DNA from: UMGS1696 sp963642885
GTDB taxonomy: Bacteria; Bacillota; Clostridia; Oscillospirales; CAG-272
Reading direction: 5' to 3'
Assembly: GCA_963642885.1 (NCBI GenBank)
Contig: CAVIJI010000026.1
Location: 1 to 30,117 of the forward strand
Length of the DNA: 30,117 nt
The number at the start of each line of letters is the position of its first letter. Position 1 is the first letter of the stretch. Shown one piece after another: positions 7,328 to 14,062 of this stretch. The notes below the pieces were generated by a model. The model was not told the origin of the DNA and made no database searches. It saw nothing but the letters and a program-made list of their open reading frames with translations. A program made the position numbers and the translations under genes.

Positions 7328-8518
7328 ATGAAAACAATCTGTAACGTCCGTGATTACGGTGCATTAGGTAACAGCGAGCACAACGATGCACCTGCTATCC
7401 AAAAAGCACTTGATTCCGGAAGCGATGTTGTATTTATTCCCGCCGGAGAATATCGCATCGGCGAAACGCTGCGAGTACATTCCGACACTCATATCCTCTG
7501 CGATGGCATGGCACGTTTATTTCTTTGTGAGCGAAAGCCGAAGAAACGCGGTGATTTTCTCTTAACAAATGCCGATACCGATACCGAAATCGGAAACCGC
7601 AATATTACAATAACCGGCGGAATATGGGACGGAAATTTCGATGGTAAAAACAATAACAAGCCTGCGGATTTATTCGCCGCGAATGCATGGTCGGGTTCTA
7701 CACTCAATTTCTGCGGTGTTGAAAATCTCACATTATCGGGACTTGATATGCGCAACTCCACTGTGTATCACATTCGTATGGCAAGACTGCGACATTTCAC
7801 AATTCGCGGTATTCGTTTTTCCGCATCACGACCTGCCTACAATCAAGACGGTCTCCATTTCGGCGGAGAGGTGTATGATGGTCTCATAGAAGATATAACC
7901 GCATCTAAAGGGCAAACAAATGACGATTTAATAGCTTTAAATGCGGATGATTCCATGTTGAGATTGGAAAATTTCGATTTATGCCGCGGCTCGATTGAGA
8001 ATATAATTATCCGCAATGTATTTGCCGAAGATTGCTATACTGCTTTTAGAATGTGCAGTGTTAATTCTCCGATTCGCCATATCACTATTGAGAATGTCTA
8101 TGCCGGATGCCGGCACTTCGCCGTGAATGCCGACGGTGCACGCTATTGCCGAACACCTCTTGTAACCGAAGCGGAATATCCGCGCGGAGCGGGATTGCTT
8201 GAAAACATCACTATTCGCAATATGCATGTATGGACAACGATGGATTCAAGTGAACGCGGATTGTTTGTGTGCGAATCAATTCCGAAAAACTTTTTAATCG
8301 AAGGATTCATACGCCATACGGAGAATGACAAAGTTCCAGACAAACCTTCCGTTTCGATTCGCAATCTGACAGACACCGTAGTAATATGTCGTACCGATAA
8401 CGATTTGGAATCAATGTTACTGCGTGACAAATCCGATACACTAATCCGCGGCGGTTCGTTTGCTTCCCTATGGCTTGATTCCGCTGCCGAAAAAACTACT
8501 ATTCCCGAAAAACAATGA
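7328..8518 (+). CDS. GH28/pectate-lyase-3-like right-handed beta-helix protein
   Basis: The 396-residue protein is probably a polygalacturonase-like glycan-cleaving enzyme. The start, NVRDYGALGN...DAPAIQKAL, and the repeated ITITGG/LTLSGL/FTIRGI/IENIIIRNV strands are typical of the parallel beta-helix of GH28 and pectate-lyase-3 proteins. The GH28 catalytic region is recognisable as NQDG (172-175) and NDD with Asp199-Asp200, in place of the usual NTD and DD. The classic GHG and RIK boxes are not clear, so bond specificity is uncertain. It has no signal peptide. It follows the GH20-like gene by 40 bases with GAAAGGA before the ATG and is followed by a strong terminator, so the two form an operon. 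Confidence 0.75.
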   Translation: MKTICNVRDYGALGNSEHNDAPAIQKALDSGSDVVFIPAGEYRIGETLRVHSDTHILCDGMARLFLCERKPKKRGDFLLTNADTDTEIGNRNITITGGIWDGNFDGKNNNKPADLFAANAWSGSTLNFCGVENLTLSGLDMRNSTVYHIRMARLRHFTIRGIRFSASRPAYNQDGLHFGGEVYDGLIEDITASKGQTNDDLIALNADDSMLRLENFDLCRGSIENIIIRNVFAEDCYTAFRMCSVNSPIRHITIENVYAGCRHFAVNADGARYCRTPLVTEAEYPRGAGLLENITIRNMHVWTTMDSSERGLFVCESIPKNFLIEGFIRHTENDKVPDKPSVSIRNLTDTVVICRTDNDLESMLLRDKSDTLIRGGSFASLWLDSAAEKTTIPEKQ

Positions 8519-8552
8519 TAAACTATGTGACTGCATAATTTACCGAATACAT

Positions 8553-8592
8553 AAAAAAGATGCACTGAGTAAATTTCGGTGCATCTTTTTTA
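8553..8592 (+). terminator. Bidirectional terminator after the GH20-GH28 operon
   Basis: GATGCAC (8559-8565) pairs with GTGCATC (8579-8585), extended inward by a G-U and a G-C pair. Six A's precede the stem and seven T's follow it, so it can work on both strands. It lies between convergent genes ending at 8518 and 8667. Confidence 0.85.
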
Positions 8593-8613
8593 TTTTATGT
8601 GCTCAATAATCAT

Positions 8614-8647
8614 CAAAAAAGTCTCCCCTGCAGAGGCAAGAGGAGAC
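8614..8647 (-). terminator. Terminator of the lipoprotein/DUF4428/DUF6935-like operon
   Basis: Read on the minus strand, GTCTCC (8647-8642) and GGAGAC (8626-8621) form a stem with a short inner CCT/AGG pairing, and six T's follow (8620-8615). It lies 20 bases past the stop of the minus-strand gene ending at 8667. Confidence 0.75.
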
Positions 8648-8666
8648 CATTAGTATATTAGTTATA

Positions 8667-9236
8667 TTATGCCCACGGGTCGGCCGATTTAGGTGTTCTT
8701 ACTCCCGTCAGAAGATACTGTTCCCATAAGAACCATTTACCGTCGCTGCCTCTTTGACGAAGTTTAACGGAACGGGGTGAATCAGCACCGCCACAGGGAA
8801 TGAACAGCTTCATATATCCCGCTTCATCATCGGAAACATGGTTAGATTCGATTATTATTGTATACGGTTCCGCGGGAGTATAATCGTTTTCGGGTGTTGA
8901 ACCTTTAAAATAAGTAAACGGCAAATATGTCTTTCCATCGCGGAAACGGTCGTTGAGGAAAGAAATCTCCTGACCGTTGAGCGGACGAGGTCCACGAAGC
9001 CAATTCAACATTTCCGTTCCGATTTGTTTATCTGCAGCATATGCACACAACGCGAGGACGGTAAGAGCCGCAGTTTTGAACGGTGTATCCATGCTTGCTT
9101 CGGGAAGAGCCTGCATTTCGGCGAGACTCTCCGGAAGAGATGTGAAAGTAAACGTTTCACTCTTGTTGCCTATTGATTGTGCAGCGGTACTTACAGCCTG
9201 TTTTGCTGTACTTTTCAGTTTGTCAAAAATACTCAT
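8667..9236 (-). CDS. DUF6935-like small protein
   Basis: The 189-residue protein matches my recollection of the DUF6935 family: an amphipathic N-terminus (MSIFDKLKSTAKQAV), then TFTSLPESLAEMQALPEA, a hydrophobic TAALTVLALCAYAADK segment (about 55-70), RGPRPLNGQEISFLNDRFRD, and a C-terminal WFLWEQYLLTGVRTPKSADP. No signal peptide or true membrane segment is evident, and the hydrophobic helix is flanked by conserved-looking polar segments typical of a soluble fold. Function is unknown. It lies 36 bases after the DUF4428 gene in the same direction, with AAGGA before the ATG, and is the last gene before a terminator. The family name is from memory and not searched. Confidence 0.65.
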   Translation of the reverse strand: MSIFDKLKSTAKQAVSTAAQSIGNKSETFTFTSLPESLAEMQALPEASMDTPFKTAALTVLALCAYAADKQIGTEMLNWLRGPRPLNGQEISFLNDRFRDGKTYLPFTYFKGSTPENDYTPAEPYTIIIESNHVSDDEAGYMKLFIPCGGADSPRSVKLRQRGSDGKWFLWEQYLLTGVRTPKSADPWA

Positions 9237-9272
9237 ATTAATTCTATCCTTCTTTTTTAATTATATTAAAAT

Positions 9273-10044
9273 TCAGTCATTAAACGCCGCAAGTGCTTCG
9301 TCTGCTTTCTTGNNNNNNNNNNGCTTTCTTGTTCCATTCGGTACGGTCGCCGTAAATCGCAGCATCAAGTGAATTAACTGCTTCCTCCGCTTTTTCTGTT
9401 GCATCAGCCTCGCCGTTTACAGCTGCGCTTATGCCTGAAGCGATGTTTTTAATTGCATTTGTTTGTGCTTTCCAATTGTTAGCGACATTTCCGAGGGTTT
9501 TCTGTATGCCGAACAGTGAATCGAAATACTTTTGAAGCTTCTCGAATTCTTTGGGGCCGTTAATCGGCAGAGCAACCACTGACATGCCGCTGGTGTTTAT
9601 AAAACTGAGTACGGCAACAGGTTTTTTTTCGGTTTTACCGTTGGTTTCCACTGCCCTCTCTTCATAACTATAACCACGCAGATCGGCAATACGATACACA
9701 CACGCACGTGTAGTTTTGCCGAAAACTATAAATTTATAATCATTCTGCGTATAAGCCATAAGGCCTATATCTGCGGCGACATATAAATCCGTGCCGAAAC
9801 GCATCAACTTTTTACTTTTATCCTTTTCTTTCTTTCTGGGAATAAAGTAGTGATTCCAAAGCTTTGTTCCACGTTCAACCTGTGCAAGATGAGCATTCAC
9901 GTACGGAAGACTTGCGTGAACAAAGTCAAAGTCTTTAAAGCCTTTACTTCTGCAATTTTTTCGGCATATGCAGTTACCGTCAGCCAGCTTTTGTGTTTGG
10001 AACAGATTAATATCAGCTCCGCAGATTGCACACTTGTTTGCCAT
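9273..10044 (-). CDS. DUF4428 zinc-ribbon protein (C-terminus broken by assembly gap)
   Basis: The N-terminus (MANKCAICGADINLF...CICRKNCRSKGF) is a DUF4428-type zinc ribbon with a C-x2-C pair and a C-x3-C pair. A PH-like beta-rich middle follows (about 85-180: LYVAADIGLMAYTQNDYKFI, VAVLSFINTSGMSVVALPI), then an Ala/Glu-rich helical tail. The raw sequence appears to stop at 9280, but that tail is out of frame because of the 10-N gap. If the 9-base overlap of the gap flanks is collapsed, the frame continues as EWNKKADEALAAFND and stops with TGA at 9273-9275, giving about 250 residues. AAGGAGAG precedes the ATG. Function is unknown. The zinc ribbon plus PH-like domain suggests a cytosolic binding or scaffold protein. 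It lies 30 bases after a lipoprotein gene. Confidence 0.75.
9304..9331. other. Mis-sized assembly gap flanked by an identical 9-mer
   Basis: Ten N (9313-9322) are flanked on the left by GCTTTCTTG (9304-9312) and on the right by the same GCTTTCTTG (9323-9331). The two contig ends therefore probably overlap by 9 bases, with no real gap. Any true spacing that is a multiple of three, including minus nine, restores a sensible reading frame; the placed ten does not. Confidence 0.88.
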
Positions 10045-10074
10045 AATAAACTCTCCTTTATATAGATTTAATAT

Positions 10075-10998
10075 TTATTTATCATAGTCTGATTCGGCGT
10101 ATTTATATTCTTCGGCAAGTTTATAAAAAATTTCTTTTAATTCTTTATCTGCCTCGACCGGAGCGCTAAAACAGCTTCCGTCTTTTAAAACAACAGAAGT
10201 ACTGTACGTAGTTTCATCAAGCGCATATACTTCCGAATCGGTATCTTCGGACTCTTTATATTTTTGTACATTCTTAAACAGTTCTGATTTTTTGAGAATT
10301 GATTTAATTTCATCCGCAACCGAACTATCAATCAAACATCTGTATACTTCAACCCGTTCCCCTCCGTCAAGCGGATTCAAATCGCATTCAAACGTAAAAC
10401 GCCATTCATCACCGTTTTGCTCTATGCTGAATGAATATGTTTGAGGGAAATACATACTGTTTGATGATATGGATACAGACACCAGATTATCTATATCTTC
10501 ATATAATTTTTCCTGCGCAGCCACGGAATATTTCTCGGTTAAACTATAGAACAGTGCGATTAAACTTTCGTCCAATGTGGTTTTCTTACAGATGGACTCT
10601 CCGTCCTTGAATGTCAATGTCGAATAATACACCGTCTCGTCATCCGCTTGATGTTTAAACAGAGATTCTCTGTATTTTTTCAGGTTATTGATAATACCTT
10701 CGGTACTCAATAACTTCATAAGTTCTGCGGCATCATCGTGTTCGATTCTATACTCTGTAAACTCTGCTTGCTCTGTGTAACCGTTTATATAACACTCCGA
10801 TGACAAAAACCAGTCGTCATCTCTTTTATCAAGTGAAAAATCGTATGAATGAGCATCGGATGTACTTACACAGTTTGTTTTTACAGATGTCAGATCATCG
10901 GGGGTATATTTATTGCCGGACGAACACGATAACAGTCCTGTCGTGCTGCACATCAGTAGCATAAGCAATACTGCCTTTCCTAACCTTTTCATTATCAT
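10075..10998 (-). CDS. Lipoprotein with two tandem copies of an unknown domain
   Basis: The 307-residue protein begins with a lipoprotein signal peptide: basic start, hydrophobic core, then GLLSC with the lipid-bearing Cys25. It should be anchored to the outer face of the membrane. The mature part is an internal duplication. Residues about 38-158 and 173-299 align through YDFSLDKRDDDW/YSFSIEQNGDEW, a helix ending LKKYRES/VQKYKES, LTFKDGE/VVLKDGS and LFYSLTEKY/IFYKLAEEY. I do not recognise the domain; the short beta strands and helices suggest a compact alpha/beta fold. Two ATGs (10998 and 10992) are possible, and AAGAAGG lies 15-20 bases upstream. It is the second gene of the four-gene minus-strand operon. 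Confidence 0.7.
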   Translation of the reverse strand: MIMKRLGKAVLLMLLMCSTTGLLSCSSGNKYTPDDLTSVKTNCVSTSDAHSYDFSLDKRDDDWFLSSECYINGYTEQAEFTEYRIEHDDAAELMKLLSTEGIINNLKKYRESLFKHQADDETVYYSTLTFKDGESICKKTTLDESLIALFYSLTEKYSVAAQEKLYEDIDNLVSVSISSNSMYFPQTYSFSIEQNGDEWRFTFECDLNPLDGGERVEVYRCLIDSSVADEIKSILKKSELFKNVQKYKESEDTDSEVYALDETTYSTSVVLKDGSCFSAPVEADKELKEIFYKLAEEYKYAESDYDK

Positions 10999-11066
10999 AA
11001 CAGTATAAACAACCTTCTTTACAACAAAAGTACCTACAACGATATGTATTCATCTATATAGCATAC

Positions 11067-11999
11067 TCAGCCCATAGCGAGAGCACTCCATATGTCATTC
11101 ACGGGATCATATTCGTATATCTGTTGAGCGTTAATGGCATATACAGCATAATATTTTTCCTGTACAAACCGGTCTTCGCTATCTGTACCTAATACAAACA
11201 ATACACATGACTTTCCGTCGATTATCTGTTCCGAATTCGTATAACGAATAACCATACCGAGATCCAAGTAATATTTTACCTCATCGTTTTCACTCAAAAG
11301 CTGCATTGCCGCATTAATTTCGTCTTCATTGAAAAGAGAATCACCATACGATGAAAAATCGTAGCATCCTTCATACACATTCAAATGCCCGTCCATGAGT
11401 GATATATACGGTCTGTACTCATATGTATCACTACCATCGGTAAGCGCAATCAGCACATCGGGATATACTTCACTCACATTGCATCTGAGTATCAAAACAT
11501 CATTAGCCTCGGTCACCTTTGGAGCTTCTGCCGTACTTACAAGCTCTCCTTCATCGGAAATTTCCACTGAGGTTACGGACATTGCATAATCCTGTGCGGG
11601 AACGATTAAATAAACCTGTTCCCCTCCGAAATCCATTAATGTATTTTTTTCATCCAGCAGATAAGAGTATTCTGGATTCAAGTTTGATTTTACATATTCC
11701 GTTATATCATCCGTTGTCGAATCGTATGATATATATCCGATAAAAGCAACTGCCACTTTACAGTTATTCTCACGAATGATTTCTTGCATCTTGTTTGGCT
11801 GTGATTCGATATTAGCTTCTGTATCCGTGTTCGATTCAGTCTCGCCTTCTGTTTCAACTGTTGTTTCCGATTCTTTTTGTGATACAACACCTATATCATC
11901 GAGTACGTTTAATACCGATTCCGTACACCCACTCAGTATCACAGAGCTCATAAGCAGACTTAATGCACATAAATTACAAATGCTTTTTATGTTTTTCAT
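11067..11999 (-). CDS. Lipoprotein of unknown function
   Basis: The 310-residue protein has a lipoprotein signal peptide with the lipobox ILSGC (Cys25 from this start). A Ser/Thr/Glu-rich linker (about 42-68) follows, then a folded domain beginning CKVAVAFIGYISYD and ending IYEYDPVNDIW. No catalytic motif is recognised. I chose the ATG at 11999 because GGAGG lies 13-17 bases upstream and the signal peptide then starts with MKNIK. An in-frame ATG at 12047 would add 16 residues ahead of the signal peptide. It is the first gene after a clear promoter and is followed 68 bases later by the second lipoprotein gene, suggesting joint envelope work. A sensing or ligand-binding role is only a guess. 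Confidence 0.65.
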   Translation of the reverse strand: MKNIKSICNLCALSLLMSSVILSGCTESVLNVLDDIGVVSQKESETTVETEGETESNTDTEANIESQPNKMQEIIRENNCKVAVAFIGYISYDSTTDDITEYVKSNLNPEYSYLLDEKNTLMDFGGEQVYLIVPAQDYAMSVTSVEISDEGELVSTAEAPKVTEANDVLILRCNVSEVYPDVLIALTDGSDTYEYRPYISLMDGHLNVYEGCYDFSSYGDSLFNEDEINAAMQLLSENDEVKYYLDLGMVIRYTNSEQIIDGKSCVLFVLGTDSEDRFVQEKYYAVYAINAQQIYEYDPVNDIWSALAMG

Positions 12000-12101
12000 A
12001 GCAGTACAATCCTCCGTCGATAATATGCAGATATTTATTATATTCACTGATCAAAGTTATTATAAATAAATTTATCTCGGGTAAACCACTCGTGCAATTG
12101 T

Positions 12102-12144
12102 ATTATATCATATGACATAGATTATGTCACTATCATTAATGTCA
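12102..12144 (-). promoter_or_regulatory. Promoter of the lipoprotein operon with TGACAT operator repeats
   Basis: On the minus strand, GTGACA (12125-12130, one mismatch to TTGACA) and TATAAT (12102-12107) are 17 bases apart. A perfect inverted repeat, TGACATA-GAT-TATGTCA (12113-12129), covers the spacer and most of the -35 box. A third half-site, ATGTCA, lies at 12139-12144, 15 bases from its counterpart at 12124-12129. This arrangement suits a dimeric helix-turn-helix regulator, and the NarL-type regulator gene ends only 40 bases away. Confidence 0.7.
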
Positions 12145-12184
12145 GTTGTTTATTTATCGTGTAAATTCGACTTCAAATAATCGT

Positions 12185-12814
12185 TCAGTTATCTTTGAGT
12201 GTGGTTATGACAAGTTTGTTTTCTATCGCGGTAGCTAACAGTTCTTCTTTATTGTTAAATCCGCCTTTATCTATCATATCCGCCATATTCCAGCGGACTC
12301 CGCTTACAGACAAGTTGAACTTATCGGCGATTTCTTTATACGTATAACCTCGTATATAACATCTCAGTATTTCTATTTGTATTGGTGAAATATTCTCGGA
12401 AAGCATATTTTTCATTTCAACAGACGGTGAGAAATCCGGAAACACTTCTTCTCCGTTCAATGTTCTGTCTATCACCTCCAGCAACTGTTCCGTACCGTGA
12501 TCCTTATACCAAATACTGTCGGCGGCACCTCGTTTCGCTTCAGTAAGTATCATCGGATCTACAAGTGATGTTATAATAATTACTTTTATGTGCGGTGATC
12601 GGGTTTTGATTCGCTTACCCGCAGCCAACCCGGAATGCTTGTGTAATGTCAAAACATCCATCAGCACAAGGTCAATGTCCTGTCCACAGTATAATTCCGC
12701 TTCAAATGCATCTCTGATTACTTTTACGATTTCGAATCTGCCGTCTTCCGTAAGTATGCCCGAAAAGTATTTAGCCATATATGCATCATCTTCAACAAGT
12801 ATCGTTTTTATCAT
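12185..12814 (-). CDS. NarL/LuxR-family response regulator
   Basis: The 209-residue protein is a two-component response regulator. The receiver domain (1 to about 120) has the acidic pocket Glu8-Asp9-Asp10, the phospho-acceptor Asp53 in LVLMDV, Thr82 and Lys104. The LuxR-type DNA-binding domain (about 140-200) has the scissor helix and recognition helix in YTYKEIADKFNLSVSGVRWNMADMI. Its ATG overlaps the TGA of the upstream histidine kinase by four bases (ATGA), so translation is coupled and they are cognate partners. Likely targets include the promoter 40 bases downstream of its stop, which carries inverted repeats. No terminator with a T-tract was found after the gene. Confidence 0.9.
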   Translation of the reverse strand: MIKTILVEDDAYMAKYFSGILTEDGRFEIVKVIRDAFEAELYCGQDIDLVLMDVLTLHKHSGLAAGKRIKTRSPHIKVIIITSLVDPMILTEAKRGAADSIWYKDHGTEQLLEVIDRTLNGEEVFPDFSPSVEMKNMLSENISPIQIEILRCYIRGYTYKEIADKFNLSVSGVRWNMADMIDKGGFNNKEELLATAIENKLVITTLKDN

Positions 12815-14055
12815 ACATCATTCTCCTCTGTGGGTAAATTCAACAGCAAAGCAAAACGCGGTTTATATGCGGTCAACATTTCCCCTCCGACTGCTTCAAC
12901 GCTTCTTCTGAGGGATGACAGCCCGCTTCCCTCCTTAATCATTTCTTTCGGTTTTTCGCCGTCATTTGTTAATGTAATCGAATATAAGCGGTAAATCTTC
13001 TGTATGTTCACATTCAAATAATGTCCGTGCGCATGCTTTACGCAGTTTGTGGCACACTCGCGTATTGCCGTTACAATTAATTTCTCAACCACCGCATTAT
13101 TCGGAATACGCCCGTCTATGTTCAATTTAATTCCCAATTTCTCGCAATTGTTTATCTCGTCGTAAACGCTGTCATATCCGTAATCGTCACTTTCGGAAAG
13201 CATGTTTACGGTTTTGCATAACACATCGAGTTTTTTTTCGGCTTCGTACGGATTTTTCATAAGATCCTGTATTGTAATCAAACTACGGCCCATTGTATCA
13301 TGCACCCTGATTTTCATTTCCAAGCTTTCTTTTTCACGTACCGCATCGGTTATATGTTCGAACATTACGTTTAACTTTTGATTTGTTTGTGCGAGGCGTT
13401 TGTTTTCACGTTCCAGTTGTTCTTTAACACGGCACAAATCGGTCACATCTTTCGCTATGATCTGCCTCCACCCGCTCTCATCATTAACAACGATATGCTT
13501 AAAAACAAATTCTCTTATTCTTCCGTCGGGAAAATAGAATAATTCCGTTGACAGTTGTCTTTCTGTGGATTTATCGTAATAAAATGCCTCATCAATCTCG
13601 CTTATCGTCTGTGGATACGAACCTATCATTTCATATGTCAATTCACGCATCATTTTATTACATAATATAATTCTCCCGTTTGGATCCGAGAAGCAGACAC
13701 CTGTGGAAATATTATTTATCGCTTCACGTATTGAATCGGGGTTAATATTAGCGGTCATTTTTTTTCGTTCATGCACAAGAGCGAACATCAGATGACAATA
13801 AGTCAGACATATCGTTATGACAGCACATATATACGGTATTCCGATAGGCGGAACTGTGGTGCTGTCGTGCGGAGGAAACAAAAACACAAAAGCAGTCAAT
13901 ATGGCTGCTAATGCTGTCGGAACCGAGCATTCACCTCGTTGTGCATGTCTGTTGATTCGGAATATGAGCAGTGCGGATTCGCTTAACAAACCTATAAATA
14001 GCATTATCAAGAGCACTACGCAATAAAACGGCTGTATTGAATATAAATCAGTCAT
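12811..14055 (-). CDS. PAS-domain sensor histidine kinase (HPK7/NarX-like)
   Basis: The 414-residue membrane kinase should phosphorylate the adjacent regulator. Three hydrophobic segments (about 9-33, 46-62, 70-94) come first, then a PAS domain (about 105-205: NISTGVCFSDPNGRIILCN), a coiled coil (208-250) and a phospho-acceptor helix with His252 in VHDTMGRSL. The ATP-binding part has an N-box (ECATNCVKHA, Asn337), a short G1 box (NDG, 364-366) and a G2 box (GSGLSSLRRSVEAVGG). It is small but looks competent. I start at 14055, where GAGGT lies 6-10 bases upstream and the gene begins 7 bases after the preceding stop. A longer ORF from 14103 would overlap that gene. Confidence 0.87.
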   Translation of the reverse strand: MTDLYSIQPFYCVVLLIMLFIGLLSESALLIFRINRHAQRGECSVPTALAAILTAFVFLFPPHDSTTVPPIGIPYICAVITICLTYCHLMFALVHERKKMTANINPDSIREAINNISTGVCFSDPNGRIILCNKMMRELTYEMIGSYPQTISEIDEAFYYDKSTERQLSTELFYFPDGRIREFVFKHIVVNDESGWRQIIAKDVTDLCRVKEQLERENKRLAQTNQKLNVMFEHITDAVREKESLEMKIRVHDTMGRSLITIQDLMKNPYEAEKKLDVLCKTVNMLSESDDYGYDSVYDEINNCEKLGIKLNIDGRIPNNAVVEKLIVTAIRECATNCVKHAHGHYLNVNIQKIYRLYSITLTNDGEKPKEMIKEGSGLSSLRRSVEAVGGEMLTAYKPRFALLLNLPTEENDV

Positions 14056-14062
14056 CTTTACC

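Noticed and set aside
199..8518. Classical polysaccharide-utilisation locus
   Set aside because: No SusC/SusD, ABC transporter, phosphotransferase system or regulator lies among the enzymes, and gene directions are mixed.
9280..9312. Short alternative C-terminus QESRRSTCGV for the DUF4428 protein
   Set aside because: It arises only because the ten N put the downstream contig out of frame. The collapsed overlap gives a more natural helical tail.
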